Origin: Bacteroidales bacterium UBA1064
GTDB taxonomy: Bacteria; Bacteroidota; Bacteroidia; Bacteroidales; Tenuifilaceae
Reading direction: 5' to 3'
Assembly: GCA_002316235.1 (NCBI GenBank)
Contig: DCDD01000198.1
Location: 1-13,604, forward strand
Length of the DNA stretch: 13,604 bases
The notes under the pieces: generated by a model
The model's input: the letters and a program-made list of their open reading frames with translations, nothing else
Told to the model about the DNA's origin: nothing
Database searches by the model: none
Part shown: piece after piece, positions 7,552-13,604 of the stretch
Layout of the letters: each line of letters starts with the position of its first letter
Numbering within the stretch: position 1 is the first letter of the stretch
Position numbers and translations under genes: made by a program

Positions 7552-7591
7552 GGCAAATGCCGCAATCATTTGAAGTAATGCGGCAAGTGCC
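7552..7591. terminator. Strong interrupted hairpin, possible terminator of the DUF4412 gene
   Basis: TGCCGCA (7558-7564) pairs with TGCGGCA (7579-7585) around a 14-base loop. After a 2+2 internal loop, GGCA (7552-7555) pairs with TGCC (7588-7591). On the minus strand it begins about 19 bases after the DUF4412 stop codon. No T-run follows on either strand, so a classical intrinsic terminator is not proven. The stem could instead protect the mRNA 3' end or be an unrelated element. Confidence 0.35.
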
Positions 7592-7609
7592 TCCAAATCC
7601 TCAACCAGC

Positions 7610-8536
7610 CTACTGCCCAAAGCTCATAATGGTGTAGCCGGCCAGGTTAAATGTTTGGCTCTTGTCCTTGTTTATCTCCCTGACGTAAAAGTCGGAATGC
7701 GCAGGTGAACCAGAATCCTTGAAGTGCATTTCCAGCACTGTTCCATTGGTTGCTGATGAGTTCACGTTCGACATCATTTGGAATCCCTGCATCCGGTTAT
7801 AGGCATCGGAGTAGTCATAGCGCACATCGTTTGTTACCCAAAGTTCAACCTTACCCTCGGGGTTCTCCATAAGGTACTCCTTACAGCTGTAGCCAAGGAT
7901 GCTTTTGGTTCGTCCGGTTGCCCTAAAGGTTACATCACCAGTTGAAACTTCGTTGCCAGGTAGCTCAGTGTCCGTGGTAGGCGCCACCTGAGAAGGTTCT
8001 ACCTTAGAAGAATCGGGTGGAATAGCCATGGCCATGCCGCTATTTTGCCCTTCCTGCTCGCTAAGAATCAGCAGGGCCAAATTGCGGAAATCATAGATGA
8101 ATAGCGATTTTGAGGCTGGCTCATCCTTTTTGCCGGCAGTCTCAACCTCCATGGCAAAATTTTTGCCATCCTTTTCAAAGTAAAGGGTGTAGGTTCCTGT
8201 AAAAGGCTCATTCTGCGCTGAATCTAGCACCTCAAAATCCATCTTCATGCTCGAGGTGAAGGTGTAGGCTAAATCGTACTTCACGTTTCCCTTTCCCATC
8301 AACCCCATCATCTTTGCCTGCATGTAGGTTTCGGTTGGGTTTTCGGCCTGCTGTTGGCTGTCCTGATTTTCACTAACAGTATCGTTCCGATTCTTCTCCT
8401 GATCCGATACCACGCTTTTAACTGCAGCCTTTTTAAGCCTATCCTTAAGCATTCCCCCCACCTGCGACTTCGATTCCCCGCTAAAAGCGGTTATCATAAA
8501 TGAAACCATTATAATGGTTGTAGCTAACTTATTCAT
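7610..8536 (-). CDS. Secreted DUF4412 domain-containing protein
   Basis: A 308-residue protein starting at an ATG with a signal peptide (MNKLATTIIMVSFMITAFSG, cleavage likely near residues 20-25). A polar, Q/N/E-rich linker of low complexity follows (about 45-70), then a beta-rich domain. The block FRATGRTKSILGYSCKEYLME with nearby ELWVTNDV (about 204-235) is the hallmark of DUF4412, in which a conserved Cys follows the GY. The family is common in Bacteroidota as predicted periplasmic or outer-envelope proteins of unknown function, structurally reminiscent of lipoprotein-carrier-like folds. No lipobox is seen. The gene is transcribed alone, divergently from hydF with 184 bases between the starts. 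Nothing in the neighbourhood indicates a role. Confidence 0.8.
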   Translation of the reverse strand: MNKLATTIIMVSFMITAFSGESKSQVGGMLKDRLKKAAVKSVVSDQEKNRNDTVSENQDSQQQAENPTETYMQAKMMGLMGKGNVKYDLAYTFTSSMKMDFEVLDSAQNEPFTGTYTLYFEKDGKNFAMEVETAGKKDEPASKSLFIYDFRNLALLILSEQEGQNSGMAMAIPPDSSKVEPSQVAPTTDTELPGNEVSTGDVTFRATGRTKSILGYSCKEYLMENPEGKVELWVTNDVRYDYSDAYNRMQGFQMMSNVNSSATNGTVLEMHFKDSGSPAHSDFYVREINKDKSQTFNLAGYTIMSFGQ

Positions 8537-8693
8537 GGTATGTTATTTATAAGGAATTACATGCAATTTAGCCGATAGTTTTGCTAAATGCAAATTATTT
8601 TCATTCTTTAATGTTGATATTAAGATTCTTGACACCGACATGAAGCTTGTGCATAATGTTTAACAAGGAACGAATAAATAGCCGACGAATGCC

Positions 8694-8701
8694 TAAATTT
8701 G
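8694..8701 (+). promoter_or_regulatory. Candidate -7 promoter element for hydF
   Basis: TAAATTTG matches TAnnTTTG and ends 19 bases before the hydF ATG, implying a leader of only about 10-15 bases. The -33 position has no TTTG. Rated on the -7 match and its location alone. Confidence 0.3.
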
Positions 8702-8720
8702 CCAACAAACATTCCAGCCC

Positions 8721-9944
8721 ATGCAGAGAGGAAAAGAGTCAAAGCCACACATTGGCATTTATGGAAGACGCAACAACGGAAAAAGCTCGCTTATCAACCT
8801 GCTTGCAGGTCAGAATGTAGCAATAGTATCCGATTTTGCCGGAACCACAACCGACCCTGTGAAGAAATCGTTTGAGATTACGGGCTTTGGACCGGTTATT
8901 CTGGTTGATACCGCCGGAATTGACGATAGCGGCGAGCTGGGGGAAAAACGGGTTGGTAAAACATTGGAAACAATCAACCAGGTAGATTTGGCTATTCTGG
9001 TTGTGGCAGGTAACACCTGGGGTGATTATGAGGAAAGGCTGATCGAAGAGTTTTCAACCAGCGATACCCCCTTTTTGGTCATCCACAATAAATCCGATTT
9101 AACCCCTGCCAGTGAGGAGTTCAAACGGGTTGTGGGTTCCAAACCCCACAGGGGCTTTGCGGAAATAAGCTGCCTTTGGCCTAACAACGTGGATACGTTG
9201 GTTGAGATGATAAAGGGGGCTATTCCCGAATCGTCGTATCAGGTTCCAACCCTTTTGGGTGATTTAATATCCTACGGCGACGTGGTGCTCCTTATCACTC
9301 CGATTGACGTTGAGGCTCCAGCCGGAAGGCTTATACTACCACAGGTTCAGGCCATCAGGGATGTGCTTGATAACGATGCGGTGGCCATAGTGCTGAAGGA
9401 GCGTGAGGTTGACGACTTCCTCAGAAAAACCCGTATCAAACCTGCTCTGGCTGTTACCGATAGCCAGATTTTCTCCAAGGCCGATGCCTCCATCCCGAGG
9501 GATATTCCCCTTACCAGCTTCAGCATACTGCTTGCTAGGATGAAGGGTGATTTTGCCAGCTACCTGAAGGGAACCCCAAAAATTTCGCAGCTAAAGAATG
9601 GCGACAGGGTGTTGCTTCTCGAAAGCTGTAGCCACCACGTTTCCTGCGACGATATTGGCCGTACAAAAATCCCCAGGTGGCTTTCCAACTTCACCGGTAA
9701 ACAGCTGGAGTACGACGTGGTGGCAGGGCTTAGCTCCCTACCCCGCAGCATCACCGATTACGCACTGGTTATTCAGTGTGGCGGCTGCATGATTACCCGC
9801 AAGCAGCTTATCAACAGGATAAGACCTGCCGTTGAAGCGGGAATACCAGTTACCAACTACGGTATGGCCATTGCCTATGTTCAGGGAATATACCAGCGTG
9901 CCATTGCGCCCTTTGCTCCGGCTAGTCCAACCAGCTACCTATAG
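8721..9944 (+). CDS. hydF: [FeFe]-hydrogenase maturation GTPase HydF
   Basis: A 407-residue protein of normal HydF length. HydF is the scaffold on which the diiron CO/CN subcluster of [FeFe]-hydrogenase is assembled before transfer to the apo-enzyme, using products of HydE and HydG. The N-terminal GTPase domain shows G1 GRRNNGKS (15-22), G2 GTTTDP (41-46), G3 DTAG (63-66) and G4 NKSD (123-126). A dimerisation region follows, then the C-terminal [4Fe-4S] domain with C303-x-H305 and C353-GG-C356. These fit the family pattern CxHx(46-53)HCxxC, except that the residue before C353 is Gln352 rather than His. The ATG is chosen because the GTPase domain starts 10 residues later, as in homologues. hydE, hydG and the hydrogenase gene are not in this window, but its presence implies that the organism makes an [FeFe]-hydrogenase, so probably fermentative H2 metabolism. 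Confidence 0.95.
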   Translation: MQRGKESKPHIGIYGRRNNGKSSLINLLAGQNVAIVSDFAGTTTDPVKKSFEITGFGPVILVDTAGIDDSGELGEKRVGKTLETINQVDLAILVVAGNTWGDYEERLIEEFSTSDTPFLVIHNKSDLTPASEEFKRVVGSKPHRGFAEISCLWPNNVDTLVEMIKGAIPESSYQVPTLLGDLISYGDVVLLITPIDVEAPAGRLILPQVQAIRDVLDNDAVAIVLKEREVDDFLRKTRIKPALAVTDSQIFSKADASIPRDIPLTSFSILLARMKGDFASYLKGTPKISQLKNGDRVLLLESCSHHVSCDDIGRTKIPRWLSNFTGKQLEYDVVAGLSSLPRSITDYALVIQCGGCMITRKQLINRIRPAVEAGIPVTNYGMAIAYVQGIYQRAIAPFAPASPTSYL

Positions 9945-10029
9945 TTGAGTTTACCCGTTTTACCCCAGCTTAATATAGCAGTCCGAAACTTCAAATCTCC
10001 TTCAGGTACGAACAAATTAATGAAAGGTT

Positions 10030-10737
10030 ATGGAAAAATTCAAAAGTGACCTATCGGGTCAGGAATTTCCAATTTCTGAACGGGTTTCAGGTAAATCAAT
10101 CCGCCAGCCGATCATGGAGCTGATTCAAAAGGATTTCCCTCAGTTTTCAGCCGAAGAGTTCCTATCGCTAACAGAGCTTAACGATTACCGCGAGAAGTAC
10201 ATCACCGAATACCTGGTGAGGCAAACCGGCGAGCTCACCGAGCTTGAGCAAAAAGTGATAGACTCCATATCCGACCGGGCAACCCTTTCGGATAAGCTGG
10301 TTGAGGATGAAGCTCAACGTACTTTCGGCCAGAAAATTGCCGACAAGGTTGCCGCATTCGGTGGTAGCTGGACCTTCATTATTGCTTTTCTGGGTTTTAT
10401 TTTAATCTGGATTTGCCTGAATGTTTTCTGGCTGGCCAACCGGAACTTCGACCCTTTTCCATTCATCCTGCTCAACCTCATTCTATCGTGCATTGCTGCC
10501 ATTCAGGCACCTGTTATTATGATGAGCCAAAACCGCCAGGAGTCTAAGGATCGGGAAAGGGCTAAAAAGGACTACATGATAAACCTTAAGGCTGAGCTGG
10601 AAATCAGGTCGCTTCACGAAAAAATTGATCACCTGATTTTACGCCAGCAGCAAGAAATAGTTGAGATGCAGAAGGTTCAAACTGATATGCTCAGCGACAT
10701 TGCCAAAGAGGTGGTAAGTAGCTCGGAAAGGGAGTAA
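10030..10737 (+). CDS. DUF1003 family membrane protein
   Basis: A 235-residue protein. Residues 1-30 (SDLSGQEFPISERVSGKSIRQPI) resemble the short N-terminal knuckle seen in many DUF1003 proteins, but the two Cys of that CxxC are Ser here (S6 and S9). After a helical stretch comes the DUF1003 core: RTFGQKIADKVAAFGGSWTFI, a transmembrane helix at about 114-136, an N-R-N-F-D-P-F-P-F loop, a second helix at about 143-165, and the conserved QAPVIMMSQNRQ. The last 50 residues are charged and helical, probably a coiled coil (about 185-225). The family is widespread and uncharacterised; topology suggests a hairpin in the inner membrane with both ends cytoplasmic. The gene lies 85 bases after hydF, possibly read through from it, and its 3' end is only 14 bases from that of priA. 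Confidence 0.87.
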   Translation: MEKFKSDLSGQEFPISERVSGKSIRQPIMELIQKDFPQFSAEEFLSLTELNDYREKYITEYLVRQTGELTELEQKVIDSISDRATLSDKLVEDEAQRTFGQKIADKVAAFGGSWTFIIAFLGFILIWICLNVFWLANRNFDPFPFILLNLILSCIAAIQAPVIMMSQNRQESKDRERAKKDYMINLKAELEIRSLHEKIDHLILRQQQEIVEMQKVQTDMLSDIAKEVVSSSERE

Positions 10738-10753
10738 AGAGATAGCCCTCCCT
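10729..10753. terminator. Possible shared hairpin between the DUF1003 gene and priA
   Basis: AGGGAG (10729-10734) pairs with CTCCCT (10748-10753) around a 13-base loop, covering the 14-base gap between two convergent genes and touching both stop codons. Symmetry would let it work on both strands, but no T-run is present. Weak evidence. Confidence 0.22.
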
Positions 10754-13235
10754 ACTGGGGATCAACATCAACCGCAACAACCAGCGAACGGTACTCGCCA
10801 TTTACCCTCAGGCTGTTGGCCATGTAGGCAATAAGCTCCTTAACCCTCGAAAGGGATTGCTGCCCGCCAGCCTTAACCAGAATGCTTTGAATGTAATAAC
10901 CCTGAATTTTTCCAACCATCGGGGCTTCTGGCCCAAGCACCCTGTTACCCAAGCTATGCTTCAACCCATTTGCCATTACTTCGGAAGCCTGTCGGGCAAC
11001 ATTTTGGTCCTTATGTTTAATCGAAATGGAAATTAACCGGCAAAATGGTGGGTAGAGGAACTTCTGTCGCTCCCCAACTACAGTGGCGTAAAAAGCCATG
11101 TAGTCGTTTTCCTTCACCTGCTTAATCACCGGATGGTTAGGTTGCGATGTTTGAATGATTACCAAGCCCCGTCGGTTCTTACGCCCAGCACGTCCGCTTA
11201 CCTGCGCCATCAGCTGAAAACTCCTTTCGGATGCCCTGAAATCGGGAAAATTAAGCATGTTGTCGGCATTTAGTACACCCACCAGGCTAACCCTGTCGAA
11301 ATCCAAGCCCTTTGTAACCATTTGTGTTCCGATGAGTATATCGGTTTGCCCCGTTTCAAACCGGGCAATAATTCCCTCGTAGGCAGTTCGTGAACGGGTT
11401 GAGTCAAGATCTATGCGTTCAATTGAAGCTTCGGGGAAAAATATTTGCAGCTCATCCTCCACCTTCTCGGTTCCAAATCCCTGCGGTTGCAGGTTGGTGC
11501 TACCACATGCCATGCACTCATGGGTAGGTTTAACAGAGTAGCCGCAGTAGTGGCACACCAGCAGGTCCGATGCCTTATGGTAGGTTAGGGTTACGTCGCA
11601 GTTCTCGCAGTGGGGTACCCAGCCGCACTCATGACACTCGATAAATGGCGCAAAGCCTCGCCTGTTCTGAAACAGAATGACCTGCTCATTGCGTTCAAGG
11701 GATAGCCCGATTTCCTCAATAAGCTTTTCGGAGAAGTGCGAGCGCATCAGCTTGCGCTTTCGGGCCTCCCGTACATCAACCACCTCCACTTGGGGCAGCT
11801 CCATGTTTAGGTATCGGTCAGCAAGCTCCACCAAACCATACTTACCCGTTCGGGCGTTAAAGTAGGTTTCAACCGATGGTGTGGCTGTCCCGAGCAGTAC
11901 CTTTGCGCCATGAAACCCGGCCAGCATAATGGCGGCATCACGGGCCTGGTATCGCGGAGCGGGGTTAAACTGCTTATAGGTGTTTTCATGCTCCTCGTCA
12001 ACAATCACCAACCCAAGATTCCTGAAGGGTAAGAAAACCGATGAGCGAACACCAAGAATCACGCTGTAGGCAGGTTTTCCCGGAGTACTTTCGGCACGCA
12101 GCACTCCGTTGTACACCTCAACCCGCTGCGAATCGCTGAACTTGGAGTGGTACACCCCTACCCTATCGCCAAATATTCTTCTCAACCTGCTGATTATCTG
12201 TGTGGTAAGTGCAATCTCGGGTAGCAGGTACAGCACCTGTTTACCTTCTGCAAGCGCTTCGCCAATTAAATGAATGTACACCTCAGTTTTTCCGCTAGAG
12301 GTTACACCATGAAGCAGGGTTACATGGTGGGTGGCAAACGATTCCTTAACTCTATTCAAAGCTTCAAGCTGAGCACTGCTCAACTCCACCGGCTTTCCCA
12401 GCTGGTTGTCGGCATCGTTAACCCGCGAAACAGCCTTTTCAACCTCACAAATTACTCCTTTGGCAACAAGACTACCAACAACAGCTGCTGAGACATCAAC
12501 TTTTTCGAGGACTTTGCGTTTCGGCACACAAACATCGGACAGTTCAGAAAAATTATCGGTCAACGAAAGCATCCCAAGCAGCAACCTCTGCTGAGCCGGA
12601 GCCCTGCCAAGGCTATTAAGCAACTCGTTGATAGCATCGTTGCTACAATATTTTGGTGAAATTGACAAGTACTTTTCCGTTTTAGGTCTGTACGCCTCCT
12701 CAATCTCCTCGGAGATGAAGATTGCATTTTTCTCCAACAGCGACTTAATCGCCCCCATAGGATTTTTAAAACCTGCCATGGTGGCAATATCCTGTATTCT
12801 ACGCTTCTTCTTACCGTCAAGCAGGTGCAGGATAATCCGTTCGCTATCCGAAAAGTTAATATCTTCAACATTCGCTTGGCTCACAAAGCTTTCGCTCTCC
12901 ATCTTCAGGCCGGAGGGAAGTGCAGCCTTCATCACCTCGCCTAAATAGCACATGTAGTAGTCGGCCACCCAACTCCAAAACTTCAGCTGGCCGGGTAGTA
13001 CAACCGGCTGCTCATCAATAAGCTGGATGATGTCCTTGGTTTGATACCCATTGGGGGCATCACTATGAACCCTGAACACAACCGCAGCGTAAAGTTTCTT
13101 TCGTCCAAACGAAACCACAACCCGCATTCCCTGTTCAACCCTACCTATCATTTCATCGGGAATGGAGTAGGTGTAGAGCCTTGGAAGCGCTAGTGGAAGC
13201 ACAACATCAACAAAGCAATCTCCTGCCTGAGCCAT
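10752..13235 (-). CDS. priA: Primosomal protein N' (replication restart helicase PriA)
   Basis: An 827-residue protein from the ATG at 13235; the frame is open to a TTG at 13250, but homology starts with FVDVVLPLALPRLYTYSIP right after the ATG. The N-terminal 3'-DNA-binding domain (about 5-105) is followed by a winged-helix region. The SF2 helicase core has Walker A GVTSSGKT (310-317), Walker B DEEH (413-416), GTATPS (449-454), motif V GTQMVTKGLDF (636-646) and motif VI QVSGRAGR (678-685). Between the helicase lobes lie eight zinc-ligand cysteines at 534, 537, 543, 546, 561, 564, 574 and 577, all present. A C-terminal domain completes the usual layout. PriA recognises stalled forks and D-loops, unwinds the lagging strand and reloads the replicative helicase. 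Everything needed for activity is visible. It is convergent with the DUF1003 gene; no consensus promoter element was seen upstream. Confidence 0.97.
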   Translation of the reverse strand: MAQAGDCFVDVVLPLALPRLYTYSIPDEMIGRVEQGMRVVVSFGRKKLYAAVVFRVHSDAPNGYQTKDIIQLIDEQPVVLPGQLKFWSWVADYYMCYLGEVMKAALPSGLKMESESFVSQANVEDINFSDSERIILHLLDGKKKRRIQDIATMAGFKNPMGAIKSLLEKNAIFISEEIEEAYRPKTEKYLSISPKYCSNDAINELLNSLGRAPAQQRLLLGMLSLTDNFSELSDVCVPKRKVLEKVDVSAAVVGSLVAKGVICEVEKAVSRVNDADNQLGKPVELSSAQLEALNRVKESFATHHVTLLHGVTSSGKTEVYIHLIGEALAEGKQVLYLLPEIALTTQIISRLRRIFGDRVGVYHSKFSDSQRVEVYNGVLRAESTPGKPAYSVILGVRSSVFLPFRNLGLVIVDEEHENTYKQFNPAPRYQARDAAIMLAGFHGAKVLLGTATPSVETYFNARTGKYGLVELADRYLNMELPQVEVVDVREARKRKLMRSHFSEKLIEEIGLSLERNEQVILFQNRRGFAPFIECHECGWVPHCENCDVTLTYHKASDLLVCHYCGYSVKPTHECMACGSTNLQPQGFGTEKVEDELQIFFPEASIERIDLDSTRSRTAYEGIIARFETGQTDILIGTQMVTKGLDFDRVSLVGVLNADNMLNFPDFRASERSFQLMAQVSGRAGRKNRRGLVIIQTSQPNHPVIKQVKENDYMAFYATVVGERQKFLYPPFCRLISISIKHKDQNVARQASEVMANGLKHSLGNRVLGPEAPMVGKIQGYYIQSILVKAGGQQSLSRVKELIAYMANSLRVNGEYRSLVVAVDVDPQ

Positions 13236-13250
13236 TACCTGCCACTCCAA

Positions 13251-13452
13251 TTAGCCATTACCTGATGTAAAAAAAACAATGAGCCCTGCATCATTAAAAA
13301 CTCGTGTGTAAAGGAAAATATGCAAGTAGAAACCATCTGCAAGGTGCAGCCGGATTTGTTACACAAGCCCTTCGCCTAGCCGGGAGAGCTGGCTTCCTAA
13401 AGTAAAACATACGGGCAAGGTATGAAAATCTTTGCAGGATTGAATAAAAATT
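13251..13452. other. Intergenic stretch between priA and the tRNA promoter
   Basis: No gene-like frame is visible. The only structure noted is a small perfect hairpin, CTGCA (13337-13341) with TGCAG (13345-13349) around a 3-base loop, too small to assign a role. The upstream signals of priA should lie here but no TAnnTTTG match was found on the minus strand. Confidence 0.4.
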
Positions 13453-13483
13453 TTTGAAACAAACTAAAAAGGGTGTATTTTTG
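13453..13483 (+). promoter_or_regulatory. Bacteroidetes-type promoter of the tRNA-Pro gene
   Basis: TTTG at 13453-13456 and TATTTTTG at 13476-13483 match the -33 (TTTG) and -7 (TAnnTTTG) boxes of the main sigma factor of Bacteroidetes, separated by exactly 19 bases. RNA would start near 13490, leaving a leader of about 70 bases before the tRNA. This is the best promoter in the window and independently supports the phylum assignment. Confidence 0.65.
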
Positions 13484-13562
13484 CAACGCTTTGCTCAGAA
13501 ATTCGAGAGATGGCTAATTTTTTCAACCATTTTCGGTTATGAAGCAGGGCGAAATTTTGCTT

Positions 13563-13604
13563 CGGGGTGTGGCGCAGTTGGCTAGCGCACTTGCATGGGG
13601 TGCA
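13563..13604 (+). tRNA. tRNA-Pro, anticodon GGG (3' partial)
   Basis: The last 42 bases form the 5' half of a tRNA. CGGGGTG is the 5' acceptor strand (13563-13569), then TG, then a D-arm with stem GCGC/GCGC and loop AGTTGGCTA. Next comes A, the anticodon stem CTTGC, and the loop ATGGGGT with anticodon GGG (13596-13598), followed by GCA as the start of the 3' strand of that stem. The initial C and the loop sequence ATGGGGT are typical of bacterial tRNA-Pro(GGG), which reads CCC and CCU codons. The variable loop, T-arm and acceptor 3' strand lie beyond the window edge, so folding of the whole molecule cannot be checked. Confidence 0.85.

Noticed and set aside
12628..12948. Frames antisense to and alongside priA (also 12560-12871)
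   Set aside because: PriA is intact throughout this stretch; these are shadows.
13320..13450. Possible riboswitch or small RNA between priA and the tRNA
   Set aside because: Only a 5-bp hairpin and short self-complementary bits are visible; no known riboswitch core was recognised.
1..13604. CRISPR array, insertion sequence, phage or integrase genes
   Set aside because: No regularly spaced direct repeats, no transposase or integrase motifs, and no terminal inverted repeats flanking the decay zone were seen by eye.

Overview
The window looks like a chromosomal segment of an anaerobic member of the Bacteroidota. The evidence is promoter-like elements of the Bacteroidetes type (TAnnTTTG at -7, with TTTG at -33 upstream of the tRNA gene), a gene for the [FeFe]-hydrogenase maturase HydF, and paired TPR plus PD40-propeller secreted proteins typical of this phylum. 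No plasmid, phage or insertion-sequence gene is visible. Most genes look like ordinary, vertically inherited chromosome.

Layout. 1-1305 is the 3' part of a membrane glycosyltransferase of the GT39/ArnT type, cut by the window edge. It is followed by a small DUF2185 (Imm33-like) gene, which overlaps by 4 bases the convergent gene for a GatB/YqeY-domain protein. 2329-6144 holds two paralogous secreted proteins with an N-terminal TPR region and a PD40 beta-propeller. The second carries a long helical C-terminal extension with an internal repeat and a terminal membrane anchor. 6145-7600 is a decay zone: a wrecked mobA-like molybdenum-cofactor nucleotidyltransferase gene on the minus strand, then an AT-rich 5'-truncated DUF4276 gene. 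7610-8536 (minus) encodes a secreted DUF4412 protein and is divergent from hydF (8721-9944). A DUF1003 membrane protein follows, convergent with priA (minus strand). The window ends inside a tRNA-Pro(GGG) gene whose start is preceded by an almost ideal Bacteroidetes promoter.

How the genes relate. There is no single pathway here. HydF and the mobA relic both point to metal-cofactor redox metabolism (hydrogenase; a former molybdoenzyme capability), but they are not an operon. PriA and tRNA-Pro are housekeeping. The two TPR-PD40 proteins are the only multi-gene unit that could represent a poorly described system: a secreted propeller protein and its membrane-anchored paralogue. No clear novel defence or mobile system is present. 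The DUF4276 relic is the only accessory-type gene and it appears broken.
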